A stretch of DNA of 64,000 nt from Pardosa pseudoannulata (Eukaryota > Arthropoda > Arachnida > Araneae > Lycosidae), in contig CM063504.1 of the NCBI GenBank assembly GCA_032207245.1, positions 24,240,991-24,304,990 of the forward strand, read 5' to 3'. How positions within the stretch are numbered: position 1 is the first letter of the stretch; the number at the start of each line of letters is the position of its first letter. A program made the translations under genes and the position numbers. The notes under the pieces were generated by a model. The model did not search any database. It had not been told where the DNA came from and worked only from the letters and a program-made list of their open reading frames with translations. Shown piece by piece: positions 25,092 to 36,841 of this stretch.

Positions 25092-25385
25092 ATATGTTAT
25101 TTAATTTTGGCTATTTTTCAAAAATAAAAATTACCGTAAATTAAAAATGAACCGGTATTCAGATTCTACTGATTAATGGAAGTCTCCAGTTAATGGAAAA
25201 GTCGAAAAAATTAGAAGACGTAATGAGGATCCCTGTATCAAATCACCGCACCGGAAGAAGTACTCTATTCCGACTATGTAAATTTTGTGTTATAAATTTT
25301 AACATAATCCCTTTTGCATCCCTGTTCTGCTGTTTACATTATCTTTTTATAGTCTTCTAATTGTTTTCTCTATTATCTGCCGTAG

Positions 25386-25606
25386 GGCAATGGGAAGACA
25401 TCTTGTATTAGATCCAGGACGTATATGCCGCAAAACCCGCCGATTGAGAGGAAAACAAGCTCAGATTTGTCGCAAGGAGCCGGAAGTAGTCACAGCCATC
25501 GGAGAGGGCTCTAAACTTGGTATACACGAGTGCCAACACCAGTTCCGATTTAGAAGGTGGAACTGCACGACGGCAAAGAGATCACTCAAGAAAGTTCTAC
25601 AAAGAG
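25386..25606 (+). CDS. Wnt6: Wnt6, exon 2 (start of the mature protein)
   Basis: This exon encodes the N-terminal end of the secreted Wnt ligand just after the signal peptide. The acceptor is a pyrimidine-rich tract ending TAG at 25385. The first base completes a split codon whose first two bases lie in the unseen exon 1; TGG (Trp) is expected from the Trp-Ala/Val-Gly context of Wnt6 proteins. It reads AMGRHLVLDPGRICRKTRR, then QAQICRKEPEVV, then ECQHQFRFRRWNC, all with close counterparts in vertebrate WNT6. All four cysteines of this part are present. NCT in RWNCTT is a possible N-glycosylation site. The exon ends in phase 1 before the donor GTAAGG at 25607. Any ATG inside the exon (25390) lies within conserved sequence and is not the start. 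Confidence 0.92.
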
Positions 25607-25796
25607 GTAAGGAAATGCAGAAAAAGAATATGGTGAAACAATTCAGAACTATTTACAGTCTGTTCCATAAGAGCGTGTCGTCTATTTCTCTGAAAATACA
25701 AACGAATTAGTTAAAAATACATTTGTACCGTGTAGTATACATATTAAACTGAAATGCATTTCACCTAATAAGTTGTCCAGTCCCCATTATTATCGA

Positions 25797-26040
25797 TTAT
25801 GCAAGAATCACTTTATCATTCGATTTTGACGTTGAACGGCGTTTACCCCTTTCCGGTAGGTCGTCAACATTTTGTACTGCTTTATAACGTGCTACCCACT
25901 TCTTGACGAACGACTCCGACTTTCTTATGTACCGCAGCTGCACAAGACATTTTTGGTCCTTTTGGATGGTTACGTAGAAACACTGCCTCAAAACAACACG
26001 TATACGGGGCACTTATTTTGGATTTGTTGATTTAAACACA
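25797..26040 (-). pseudogene. Tc1/mariner-type transposase N-terminal fragment
   Basis: A minus-strand frame (26012-25797) contains SFVKKWVARYKAVQNVDD followed by LPERGKRRSTS and NDKVI. This has the layout of the second helix-turn-helix of Tc1/mariner transposases: a recognition helix, an RY linker, then an Arg/Gly-rich stretch of the RPRSGRPRK kind. No catalytic domain follows and I see no terminal repeats. It lies antisense within Wnt6 intron 2. Confidence 0.45.
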
Positions 26041-26179
26041 GCAAAACAAATCGAATAAAGAATATAACTATAAAGCATTCTTCTGTAATGATTGAAGAGC
26101 ACGTGCTATTAAGCTGAAATCTGCGCGCTATCTATTGACAAAGTTAACACTCTAATGGAACAGATTGTACGTCATTTAA

Positions 26180-26795
26180 CCCTCTAAGTGGTTCGCACGT
26201 ACAATTCCGCCAAACCGATGATGTCTTCAAAGCGGTTGTTACGTACAACTTTCGACCTCCAAAACGTTCCGAAAATGGATGTAATGTACATTTCTGCCAA
26301 TGTTTTCCCCTATGGCGTTTTGAGGTAGGAGAGTCAGGTCGATTGTTTAGGAACTGCACACTTACTCTCTGAGGCTCAAAGACGCTGATAGAGTTTTACA
26401 AAGCCATGAAAAACTATTTCGAAGTATTTCGTTTGCGGTAACTGATGTATCTTTAATTGCACCACTTAAATAGCTTGGATGACTTTCGTAAAAAAGATAA
26501 AAATCATTCTCTTAAAGAATATTTTTATTTGTACTTTTAGAACCCATTATTTCTTATGGGATGATCTTCGAGACTTGACGAGCTTTATGTGTATTAAAAA
26601 TTAACAATATATAATGTCTATTTATATATCTATTTATAACCGGAAGTAAAGGGACAGTAACGAGGGTGGGGTTTCCCTTATTCCAATCTAGTTGACAAAG
26701 GGTGAAGTAAAAAATCATTGAACACTTTGGTCACTGACACAATGAAACTTTAGCGTATTTTTGGAGACTTTCCTCGGTTCGTACCACTCGGAGGG
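26180..26795. mobile_element. piggyBac-like MITE in Wnt6 intron 2
   Basis: The element is 616 bp and flanked on both sides by TTAA (26176-26179 and 26796-26799), the piggyBac target. It starts CCCTCTAAGTGGTTCGCACG and ends with the diverged inverse (GGTTCGTACCACTCGGAGGG); about 15 of 20 terminal positions match. Inside the left end, words like CGTACAA and TGTACATTTCTGCC recur at 26200-26300, which resemble subterminal repeats. No transposase is present. Confidence 0.65.
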
Positions 26796-28101
26796 TTAAG
26801 GGGTCTCAAGACTATTTATTGATGAGTCACACCATGAAATAGAAACGGTTTCAACAGAAAGTTTTGCAAAGAAATAAGCACATACTGAAACATTAATGTA
26901 AAGGAATATACCTATTTGTGTTATTTACATATACATGCATCTACATGTGTTTATTTATATTCGAAAGGGTTCCCCCCCCCCGTTTATTGGAATGTGTTTC
27001 CAAGAATTTAAAAAACTATTTCACTTCCAATTTATAAAAAGGATTTTAACTTTTTAACTTAACAAAAACTGAGAATGGAAGATTTTAGCATTTTATTAAA
27101 ACCTATTCCTTATGTAACAATCTATTTTTCAAAATTAATTATTTACATAAATGTCATTTTTTTCTTTTTTTATTATATGTGTAATTTACGCCTATAATAA
27201 AAAAGAAAAAAGAACTTCTGAAGAAAATTCTTTCTGCCATAAATTCCATTACACAACCTTTTAATTAATATCAAGTTAAATAAGTTTCAGTATGATGAAG
27301 AAAAAAAATCTCTTTCAAATTAAAGTGATATTTATTTGTACTCAAGTAATCTGCAATTAATGTTTAAAGATGAGGAAGATAAAAACTAAATGAAACTACA
27401 GAGAAAATAAATAATATTAAGCTTATCTTTTGCAACACATTTTTCACGTGCATATATCCTTTCCTTTATAATTATTTTAAGCATTTATTCTCAAATGTTC
27501 CCATGTTTGAACACAATATTTCATTAATGATTTTACCAAGCAACAATGTTATTTCTTTTGGGAAACAATAGTGAAATATCGTTATCCAATTTGGGAACTC
27601 CAAGGGGTCTCAGGATTATTGATAAAAAACTATATAATTTGCCCTATATAAATGATATTGCACATATTATTATGAAATGATGTGCATCATGGATGGGTAA
27701 AGTAGACACCTTACAAAATTTTGTTTACACCTTAACAAAATATATCACAACCTACAATTTTTTTATTTAAGACTTAAAATACCTCTAGTGTGACAAAATT
27801 ACAAAAAGTAATCTGATTATTATATTCAAAAGGAGAAATCATATAACTTTTTGAGGCAGGGACCAATGGTCTTGATTATCAATTACGTTGCAATTACTGA
27901 CGTAATATCGGTATTATTTATAAATTTACCCAAGCTTCTAGAAATCGTATTCGCTTCCATACTGAGTTACCTTACAAACACATAAGCACACAACTTGACA
28001 GCTAATAGCAAACTTAAACAATATTTGGCAAACAATTCTGCGAGAAAGTCTGCTAGTAATGCTGAATTACCCACTAGGCTTTCTCCTTGAATCCTTTTTA
28101 G

Positions 28102-28397
28102 ATACACGAGAAACGGGGTTCGTCAATGCAATAACTGCTGCCGGTATCATCTACTCCATCACGCAAGCGTGCAGCTATGGTCAGCTACTGGACTGTACAT
28201 GCGAAAGAACGACGGGTCCCTCGACCCCCGAACCGCCACCCCCGGAGACAGCAGAGGAACGATGGGAGTGGGGCGGTTGCAGTGATAATATCAATTTCGG
28301 CTACAGGAAATCCAAGGAGTTCATGGACGACAGATTCAGGAGAAGAAGCGACCTGAAAACGCTTCTGTTGACTCATAACTACGAAGCTGGAAGATTA
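28102..28397 (+). CDS. Wnt6: Wnt6, exon 3 (central N-terminal domain)
   Basis: The exon opens by completing a GAT codon split from exon 2 (G + AT), giving DTRETGFVNAITAAG, the most conserved part of the Wnt helical domain (usual form RETAFVxAITAAG). It continues with TQACSYGQLLDCTC, then a proline-rich insert (STPEPPPPET), then WEWGGCSDNINFG, FMDDRF and NYEAGRL. The proline-rich insert before WEWGGC is typical of the Wnt6 subfamily and is the main reason for this assignment over Wnt1, Wnt4 or Wnt10. All four expected cysteines are kept. The exon ends on a codon boundary (TTA, Leu) before the donor GTAAGT at 28398-28403. Confidence 0.95.
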
Positions 28398-29867
28398 GTA
28401 AGTAATAACCATATACATATCAGTTTAAAGCTATCGTTTCTGAATATGACTTTTAAAATCATTTGTTATGGGTAATGGGTTACATTCTGAGAGATTCAAA
28501 GTAAAACGACAGTCTTTAGAGTTGAAAATTGTTTATAATACTAAATTAATGCACACTGATGTCTACAAGCCTTTCCATTATGTGAATATTTAATAAAATC
28601 TTTATTTTGATGGAAGAAGACGGAATATTCGGCTGTAAAAAGATCATAACAGAAGAAAATAATGTAAAAAAAATTATAATATTCCTACTTATTCCCCAAA
28701 AGCAAAGTTTAACAGAAAAATTCACAAACGAAAATTAGATAAAAAGGTAATTTGGTAGTAGGTCAGCTCAAACAGTCAAGCATACTTCAGAATGATTTTC
28801 CATATTTGGTATGAGACTTGAAATGGTTTGAAGATTCAAAGAGTTTTAAGCATTGCAGATAGCTCTTTCCTGGTTCGTAACAAAACTTGATGGCTGCATG
28901 TGGCTGTTCTAGCAATTCCTACCTGTTGCCGATAGGGTTAGGATCGTAAAAAAGATGTCATCGTTATAAAAATGTTCAAATTTGTGAATCTTTTTCCCAA
29001 TAAAGATCCTGTGTGTGATATTACCTCTTTGTATATAAAATGACTTCTTTGCGTTATTTTTAAGGTAAATTCAAATGCATATTGAATATCGAAGTTTATA
29101 GACATAAACTTCTATAATAACAGGTCAAAAATAAAACATGTTCGAAATTCTTTGCCTGTGTCTATGCTCACATTTATGTAAACTCATCACCTCAAAAACA
29201 AAATAACCGAAACGGTTGATTTGTGATATGTGTATTTAACATTAAAATGTTTGTTCTAATCAGGTTAATCAGAAGAAGAATGTTTGATTATATCGTTGAG
29301 TATTAGACAGAGCTATAGAAAGTTGAATGTATTGGATTTCTTTGATGACATTTTTAAATATAAGACATAAAACACAAAACGCTGTATCTTCAGATTTAAA
29401 TATGATTTTTGATATTATGTCAAAGCACGTTAATAGCCGAATGGCAAAGAGCTACGTTTCGTTACCCAAGTTCCTCGCTGATGATATACATTTTCGAAGC
29501 CATTCGGAATTGACTTTTTGCAGTAGGTCCTGGTATAAGCTTTCATGTAGCAAAATAGTAGACCATAGCACTCTAAACCCAAAACATATTTAATAGTTAA
29601 TTAAAAAAGGTTTTACATCTTAATAGTAATAATTAATTAAATTGATATAATGCCTGTATATTTATCTTAATAGATATTTTGAGTATAGTTTTAGCATATA
29701 GTGTTCAGGATTGCAAAATAATCGAAATTCTGATATTTTTATATTGCACGGTGTAGAATATTTAGGTGGCTATGAGGCTGATAGTATAGTATTGAAGCAA
29801 TTCATTAAACATTTTATATTTATACAACTTCAAATTTCTTGTAAAAGTTTCCTTTTTGTCATTACAG
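28398..29867 (+). other. Wnt6: Wnt6 intron 3
   Basis: A 1,470-bp phase-0 intron, donor GTAAGT and acceptor TTTTTGTCATTACAG. It contains a decayed SINE near its 3' end. The rest is AT-rich with no other recognisable feature. Confidence 0.88.
29434..29586 (+). mobile_element. tRNA-derived SINE, copy 2 (decayed)
   Basis: The body words TTCGAAGCCATTCGGAATTG, GCAGTAGGTCC, AAAATAGTAGACC and CTCTAAACCCAAAAC match the other copies in order. The box B region is badly eroded. It lies in sense orientation within Wnt6 intron 3, ending about 280 bp before exon 4. Confidence 0.75.
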
Positions 29868-30329
29868 GCTGTAAAAAGGTATATGAAACTTGTATACAAA
29901 TGTCATGGTATGTCTGGGTCGTGTGCAGTGAAATCCACTTGGAGGAAACTGCCCCTTTTCCGTGAAGTGGGCAACCATCTGAAGGAAAAATTCGATGGGG
30001 CAGCCAAAGTAATGGCTGGAAATGATGGACAAGGTTTTGTGCCGGAAGGTGCGACAATCAAACCTCCAGAGAAGGAAGATATTGTCTACACTGAGGAATC
30101 TCCCAGCTTTTGTGAGCCTGATAAGAAGACAGGTTCGTTGGGGACTCAAGGAAGACATTGCAACCACACTTCGATTGGTGTAGACGGTTGCGAACTTTTG
30201 TGTTGTGGCAGAGGCTACGAGGCTGTGAGAAGGACACATAGAGTGAACTGCAATTGCAGGTTTCAGTACTGTTGCGAGGTACAATGTGATACATGTGACA
30301 GAAGACATACTTATAGCAGGTGCTTGTGA
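29868..30329 (+). CDS. Wnt6: Wnt6, terminal exon (lipid hairpin and cysteine-rich C-terminal domain)
   Basis: The exon starts in frame with AVKRYMKLVYKCHGMSGSC and ends at TGA (30327-30329) after SRCL. It carries the acylated hairpin (Ser in HGMSG, codon 29913-29915, the equivalent of Wnt3a Ser209), then KLPLFREVGNHLKEKFDGA, IKPPEKEDIVY, SFCEPDKKTGSLGTQGR and the cysteine-rich domain with DGCELLCCGRGY. All twelve C-terminal cysteines of vertebrate WNT6 have counterparts. NHT in HCNHTS is a possible N-glycosylation site. Unusually, the first Cys of the normal CKCHG motif is Tyr (TAC, 29895-29897) and the Cys of the following TCW is Thr (ACT, 29937-29939); these two normally pair. With exons 2 and 3 the protein is about 326 residues plus a signal peptide, against 365 for human WNT6. 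Confidence 0.96.
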   Translation, partial: AVKRYMKLVYKCHGMSGSCAVKSTWRKLPLFREVGNHLKEKFDGAAKVMAGNDGQGFVPEGATIKPPEKEDIVYTEESPSFCEPDKKTGSLGTQGRHCNHTSIGVDGCELLCCGRGYEAVRRTHRVNCNCRFQYCCEVQCDTCDRRHTYSRCL

Positions 30330-32694
30330 CACTGACTGTGATCTTGCCAATATAGCCGCGATGCCAACATTGCAAAAGCGAAAGTGCCATTAAAAATGCC
30401 ACAGAAAAATACTTCTAAAAAAAGCTTTAGATATATGCTTACTTCCATGAGAAGATTATTCCTTCGTAAAAGCTGATTATTTCTTCAGAATTTTAAACAT
30501 ATCGTATCTTCAAGTGGTTAGTTTGCAGAATCTGGAGATGAGCATTATATTAACATTTAAAAGTATAATACCACGATATATAAATGTATGCTTTCATACA
30601 AACATAAGAAACCGGTGAAGCTATGAAAATACCCAACTTCAATGAAATTGAATTTTTACCAAAAGTAATAATTTTTGTTTATAATTTATATCGTAATTAA
30701 GCTATTGTACTAAAACTTATTCATTAAAAGCACAACAAAGAGCAAAGCCGTTTTTTAATAGGATATTATACACCATCACAAACTGTCATAGATTTGATAT
30801 ATCAAAAAATATGTTTTTCATAGCAAAAATGTCAAAAACTAGACCTTGAAAATAATTTTCTTTCTATTTTTAAAACCTAGGAAGAAAATATAAAAGCAAA
30901 GCTGATGGGTTGTTAATTATAAACACAATACATCTTCTTAAAACACCAATTAATAAGCTGTTTAAAACTGAAAATATTACTTTTGCAATTAAAATTTTTC
31001 ATTTATATTTTTTTAAATAATTCGTGCCTTAGCTTTTTAGACCAAAACTTTATACTTTGTACCGTATCTTTTATATCAAGTACAAAGTGAGAGGTTCTTT
31101 TTAAAATTACAAGCTGCTACAGATCATAGATGTTTGAAACTGTAAATCTAAAATTGTAGCTGTCGATTAATTAGAGATTAAATAATGCGGTGTAGTTATA
31201 TAAATTAAGTCATCCAATCTTACGTCAGGTCTTGAAAACAATGCATATAACAGTATTTTGCTGTTACATGATATCAGCATATATCATATGTGTGTTATAA
31301 AAATATTTCTTAGTTTATGAAAATATACTTAAATAGAAATTGTACATTACGTATATTGCTCATCTCTGGTAAATATTTTGAGGTTTAAATAATAACTCTC
31401 AACGTGCTTCATATCTGTGTCAAATATCGTATCTTAAACTGTGTTAGTAAAATTATATGGATTTTGCAATTAAACTCTTTGACTTTTCTTTCATTCATTG
31501 TTTACAACACTGCTTTACTTTTAGGAAGGAATCACATTACGATCTCTAAGATAATTAATCACAACCCTATAAATAATAAATTTTTAAAATTATCTCCCCA
31601 TATATAAAAAAACCGTGTTTAATCTCAGTTCATGCAAATGTAAGATGTATAGTCTTATATATATCAGCAATATAAAACAAACAATTTCTAAAAATATACT
31701 TCTTTTAAGAAAAAAAGTGACAAAAAATATTTAAAATATTCGTCTAAAATGTTGAATGAATTGTTCTTGAATTAAACTTTCTTTGAATTATTTGCTCAAG
31801 AAAAGTAAAATAATTCCTGTAATAAAATGCTTCAAGAATTAAATTAAGAAATTACAGATCACACTGAATTTATTTTAATTGAAATAAATTTAATTACTTT
31901 GTAACGAATTTAGAAAAGCAACTATTACAGTTTTTTTAAAAATTGTGATTTTTTATTGAAATTTCTGAAAGTTAATATGTCTTTTGAAATTAATATATAT
32001 TATTAAGATTCTTAGTTAATATTTTTAAATGTATGTACAAATAATGTTTTCTGTATATATAAAGTAAAAAGTTGTGATACATTCTATTTGCCTTTTTCTG
32101 GTTCATTTGCATTGATTTTACTTAATAAATTTTGTTTTATTTCATATGAAAACAAAATTTTCTATAACTAATACGTTTTAAATGGATTCATCAATAAAAA
32201 TATTTAATTCAATATTAATTGACATAATATTTTATTGAACTTGTTAAAGAAAATTTTACATGCGTAATTATTTTTATATTATTACGCATGTAAAAATTAC
32301 TGTCTAAATGGGAATTAACAATTGATTGAAACTCCAATGAAAATACTCCGTGCAAATAAACAACGGAATATCAGAAAGTAATGTCTCAAAATCTATTTTG
32401 TAAGATTAATCAAAGAAAATTTTTAAAATTATACAATGAATGGTAAACATAGAAGCACGCACAATTGTTTTGATACATTACTCATTTAAATAATTAGTTT
32501 TACAAATATTATCATTTAATTATTTCTCAAAAATATCTAATTTTAAGAAGAAAAAACGGTATAGATATTTAAAATGTCAAAATGTTGAAATATAAGTACT
32601 AGAAAAATATTGGTGAGAACTTTTTTTAAATATATTAATTTAAAGTATAGTTATCTAAGAGTATGAAAGGTATTTTGTGTATTTTTCATAGAAT
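30330..32694. other. Wnt6 3' region; no further exon
   Basis: AT-rich. Candidate polyadenylation signals are ATTAAA near 30390 and AATAAA at 31575-31580, but neither can be chosen by eye. A 15-bp perfect inverted repeat with a 12-nt spacer lies at 32254-32295. Confidence 0.4.
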
Positions 32695-33212
32695 TTATTT
32701 ATGACATATTTGTTGCCAGATAATATTTAGTGCTACTCTAAAAATTAAGAATTTTGATTTGCACCTGTAGTGACAATGTTTGTACTCGTAAATGTGCTTC
32801 ATATAATTTAAACGCGTGAAAAACTTTAAAAAATATTCTTTTATAAACGTGTAGAAAGAAATATGTTTAGAATTTAGCATATATTATTTTATAGTAGTAG
32901 CATTTTCAAACGGCAATATATGTAAAATTAGTGTCAGTAAATGTGTCAATAATTGTGTCAATAATGGCAATAAATGTGTCATAATATTATATATGACATA
33001 TTTGTTGCCAGATGATATTTAGTGCTACTCTAAATATTAAGAATTTTGATTTACACATCTAGTGACAGTGTTTGTACTCGTAAATTTGCTTCATATAGTA
33101 TTATTTAAACATGTGATAAACATTAAAAATTATTCTTTTAAACGTATAGAAAGAAATATGTTTAGAATTTAGCGTATATTATTTTATAGTAGTAGAATTT
33201 TCAAACGGCAAA
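32695..33212 (+). repeat. Two-copy tandem duplication, period 292 bp
   Basis: About 215 bp beginning ATGACATATTTGTTGCCAG (32701) recurs at 32993 with the same order of words (TTAGTGCTACTCTAAA, TGTTTGTACTCGTAAAT, AGAAAGAAATATGTTTAG, TTTTCAAACGGCAA). Substitutions and small gaps show that it is old. The spacer holds short AATGTGTCAATAA repeats. Confidence 0.85.
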
Positions 33213-35180
33213 AAGTAGGTATACATTTTTTATGCTATCAGTTCTACATAAGTATACAAGTTCCTTAAATAACGATAATTATAAGAAAGTTAAACTTAAC
33301 TTAATACTTTTTACCAGATTGTATTTTAAAATATTTCTTAAAGTTAAAATGATAAATCTTGAAAGCATATTAAAAGTTTGATAGCTTTTCCATAAAGAAT
33401 ATATAAATGTTTTTCTCAGAACATATAAGTGTTAAAGATGTAAAGTAACAAATCCCATTGAGGGTTTTATTAAATTTTTGACCCCTCGCTCACTTATTTT
33501 ACGATAATAAAAAGAATCATCTTGTGAATTATTGTAGTTAACCCCTACTCGGTCAGATTTTTCTTCTTCAAATGTCCGATTAAAATTGCGTATTAGTATA
33601 GAATTACGTATAAGTATGCCTTTTTGTATTCATGAAAGCTAATATATTTCCTACCATAATTTCAAAAATGTAAAATATTTTTGTCATTAAGAAGTATCTT
33701 TCTTAACCAACCTAGTGATTGTCAAATATGAGATATTCCATTCACTGATCTCCAGTTTTTTCCTGCTACTTCCCCAAGTTTGGAATATTTAAATATACTC
33801 TCTGATACATGGGCTGTAACCAAGATTTATGTTCGGGGAGGGGACTCAAATTGGACTGCCTCAACCACAGATTATTCATTAATTTTAACTAAAACATACA
33901 AAATTTACTAATGAATTATATACAATTTTATATTATAACTTAATATTACAATTATATAAAACTTAATAGTAGATACATATAAAAGGTCATGCATAATCTT
34001 GTGTAATAATTTCAGTAGTAAATATGTAAAACAATTTGGAGCAAAAATATGGAAATTTAAAAAAATTGATAAAAATCTTAAGAGACTGAAATTTTATGTA
34101 ATATGCACTTTTAAGAATTTTATATATACAATAAAATATAAAATTTTTAACTTTTAATATTAAAATGCAATTCAGCGAACTCCAGAATTTCGGGGTTTCC
34201 TTACCCCATCCACCTAGCTCTCACACAGTATTTTTTAATTATAATATAAAACGAATTGCGACATCTCTTATAAATAATTAGAAGTACAAAAATAATTGCA
34301 GGATTCATAGGTAAGTATTAGTAGCCATGAATTTAATTTCAACAATGGAACTTTCTTCTTTGACTTATATACGAAATGTCTACAATACAGGCAAAATACA
34401 GAAAAAAAATGAGACATCCAAAAGTTTTTGTACCATTAATGCCTTCTTAGATAGGAATTACCGATTTTCAATCTTCTGTTATCAACTATTATCGTGAATG
34501 AGATTAAATTTGAATTCACATACTGAGGCTTAAATGTGTAAAAGCTGCCATGTATGGTAAAAGATTGTTGAACATTTCTTTAAACTATTTTCGTTTATCA
34601 TTGGAATTAGGAATCAAAGATATTGGCAGTTTACAATATAACCTAGCAAAACCATAAAAAAAGTGCGTTTCAGTACTTTAGACAAATATTTACGATGTGT
34701 GTAAGCAGCTCTGAATTTAAAATGTTTACCAAACGTTGCTCAGTTGATTTGTAAGAATTTCCTGTTTTAAAGTTCCGTTTAAGAAATATGTCTAGTTTAA
34801 TGACTGTAGAGAACCTATATTTCATCAATTATTTTTGCAAACAATAATAAAAATTAGATTTTAAGGCAACGATTAATAAAATTGTTAATGCTGCCAATTG
34901 ATGGTTTGCCTGTCTTCAGCCTTCAACTATTAATGTTCTAACTCTTATACATGGTTATTTATAATTCCCTCCGTAGTATCAATATGTTACAGCTAAAGTA
35001 AAACCTAAGATACATCAGAGAAGTGCCTTGCTTTAAATACAGAAACAATTCAATTTTTTTATCTACATAATAGCAATGATACTCACAACTACTTTGCCGT
35101 TATGTTGGGCGAGTTTTTAAAGATGACGGACCTCTTTTGTCATGGCCCCCGTACTCACTGTATTTTAATAGCATCCCCTA
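33213..35180. other. No gene recognised; possible hAT-like fragment at 33809
   Basis: GGGCTGTAACCAAG followed by GGGGAGGGGAC at 33809-33846 resembles the hAT-like end at 23286. No partner end could be confirmed. The rest is AT-rich. Confidence 0.35.
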
Positions 35181-35252
35181 TACCCAAGGGGTACCTAAGA
35201 AAGGGGGTTTCACCCTTTTATGTAACTCCCTTTTTTAGGTACCCCAATGGTA
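35181..35252. repeat. Inverted repeat with paired KpnI sites
   Basis: Arms of 25 bp (35181-35205 and 35228-35252) match at 21 of 25 positions and each contains GGGGTACCTAA. The spacer is 22 nt. It could fold as a strong hairpin or be the core of a small foldback element. Confidence 0.75.
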
Positions 35253-36664
35253 CTCACTTTTTTAGAGTTGAGGATTTAACATCGTGTGATTTTTTTGGGG
35301 GGCAATGTAAAATACCTTGTTTTTTCACCCTTTTTGTAAAAGGATTACACGTGCTATGAATACCGTTTATAATACCAAGATGAATAGAGGCTTGTAAAAC
35401 TTGGACTATTGTATTGATATATGTCAAAATTTCACCCATTGAACATTTTTGTGGATTTTAAATAAAACTTGAACTGTTTCTGCATTTAAAGCTTTAAATT
35501 TTATCTTTTTTTGCGGTATTTGTCCTCTTTTATTTATTTATTTATTTTTATCTATTTATATTTTATTAACTAGCCTTCTGAAATTCTGGAATAAATTATT
35601 AACAGCCCTGTATATTCAGCCTACAAAAAATTCGGTCCCATTACTTTTTAAGAAAACTTCGGAAAATGTTACTGTCTGAATGCATTATGAACAGAGTACT
35701 GTGACACTAGCCTATCTTGAAAATTCATGAATCTGAGTGTAAATTTAGAAACATTAATTCTCTGAATTTAGCTCTGAATTTATGATAACAAAGAAATTAT
35801 ACTACTGGAAAATTTAAAAACTTAATAAAAAATGTTTAGCTTATGAACAGGTTTATATTTGTAATAAAGTTCGTATCAAATAGTACAGATATTACAGAAT
35901 AATGATATTTTCCACATTATTTAATTAAAATATGTACATTCTTTTACAGTAACACTGCCCCACCAGTTATTTAGCACAGTAGATTTTGCGATGAATACAT
36001 CGAATTTCTAGTTACTATAGAGCTGATGTAAAAATGCGCGTTCAACAAGTAAAAAATATGACGTGAACCAAACTTCCCTGTACGCCTATTAAATTATAGA
36101 TATTTTATTATTTTGTATGATGCGTCATGCGATTTTCTTTGTACATTTAAATGAAAACTACTTTTTATACAGTATAAATTCTTACGAAAACAATAATAAA
36201 AATAAATAATGTAAATTTACGTTCATGTAAATTTATGCATATTTTTTAAATTGATAATGTTGAAATGATTTTCTCTACCACCTTTGGGCTGTGGCATTCA
36301 TAAACCCTCGATTGGATGTGGGTGTGGGTTATTAAAGTCCTAAATACAATATTTCAAATTTTACGGCTAATCGATTTTGAGCTATTTAAAGCAGCTTCAA
36401 TTCACTTAATATCGAAATTGGTAGTTATATAGCTAGAATTATCAATTAAAAGAATAAGTGCACAACAAGATCAGTCTTAAATATAAAATTTCAGCTTTGT
36501 TCGGCTAATCACTTTGGAGTCGTGTGAGACACATACGAACCCACGTTAAAAGGAAACATCTAAAAAAGTATTCGTGCAGTGGCGAAGTCCACCCCAATCT
36601 GGAGTTACGGATATCGTCCCTTTTTTAAAACTTTCTGAATGTATAGCCACTAAAATACGTTTCT
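35253..36664. other. No gene recognised
   Basis: AT-rich. Nothing supportable. Confidence 0.5.
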
Positions 36665-36677
36665 CTATAGTTCGCTT

Positions 36678-36828
36678 GTTAGGGTGCTGGCCTTCGGTTT
36701 GTGGGTTCGAATCCCATTGTGGCATGGATGTTCGTAGCCATTCGGAATCGGCTTTAAGCAGTAGGTCAAGGTCTCATTAGCCCTCGTGTTGCAAAAAGTA
36801 GGCCGTAGAGCTCCAAACCAAACCAAAC
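36678..36828 (+). mobile_element. tRNA-derived SINE, copy 3, with 13-bp target duplication
   Basis: This copy retains part of box A (GTTAGGGTGCTGG), a perfect box B (GGGTTCGAATCCC, about 36703-36715), the shared body (GGATGTTCGTAGCC, CGGAATCGGCTTTAAGCAG) and a CCAAACCAAACC tail. It is flanked by a perfect 13-bp direct repeat CTATAGTTCGCTT at 36665-36677 and 36829-36841. The 5' end is slightly truncated relative to the copy at 37515, as expected for target-primed reverse transcription. Confidence 0.92.
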
Positions 36829-36841
36829 CTATAGTTCGCTT

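Larger units (their letters stand above)
25607..28101 (+). other. Wnt6: Wnt6 intron 2
   Basis: A 2,495-bp phase-1 intron, donor GTAAGG and acceptor TTTTTAG. It contains a Tc1-like transposase fragment and a piggyBac-like MITE (listed separately). The remainder, about 26800-28101, is AT-rich with no recognisable exon. Confidence 0.85.
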
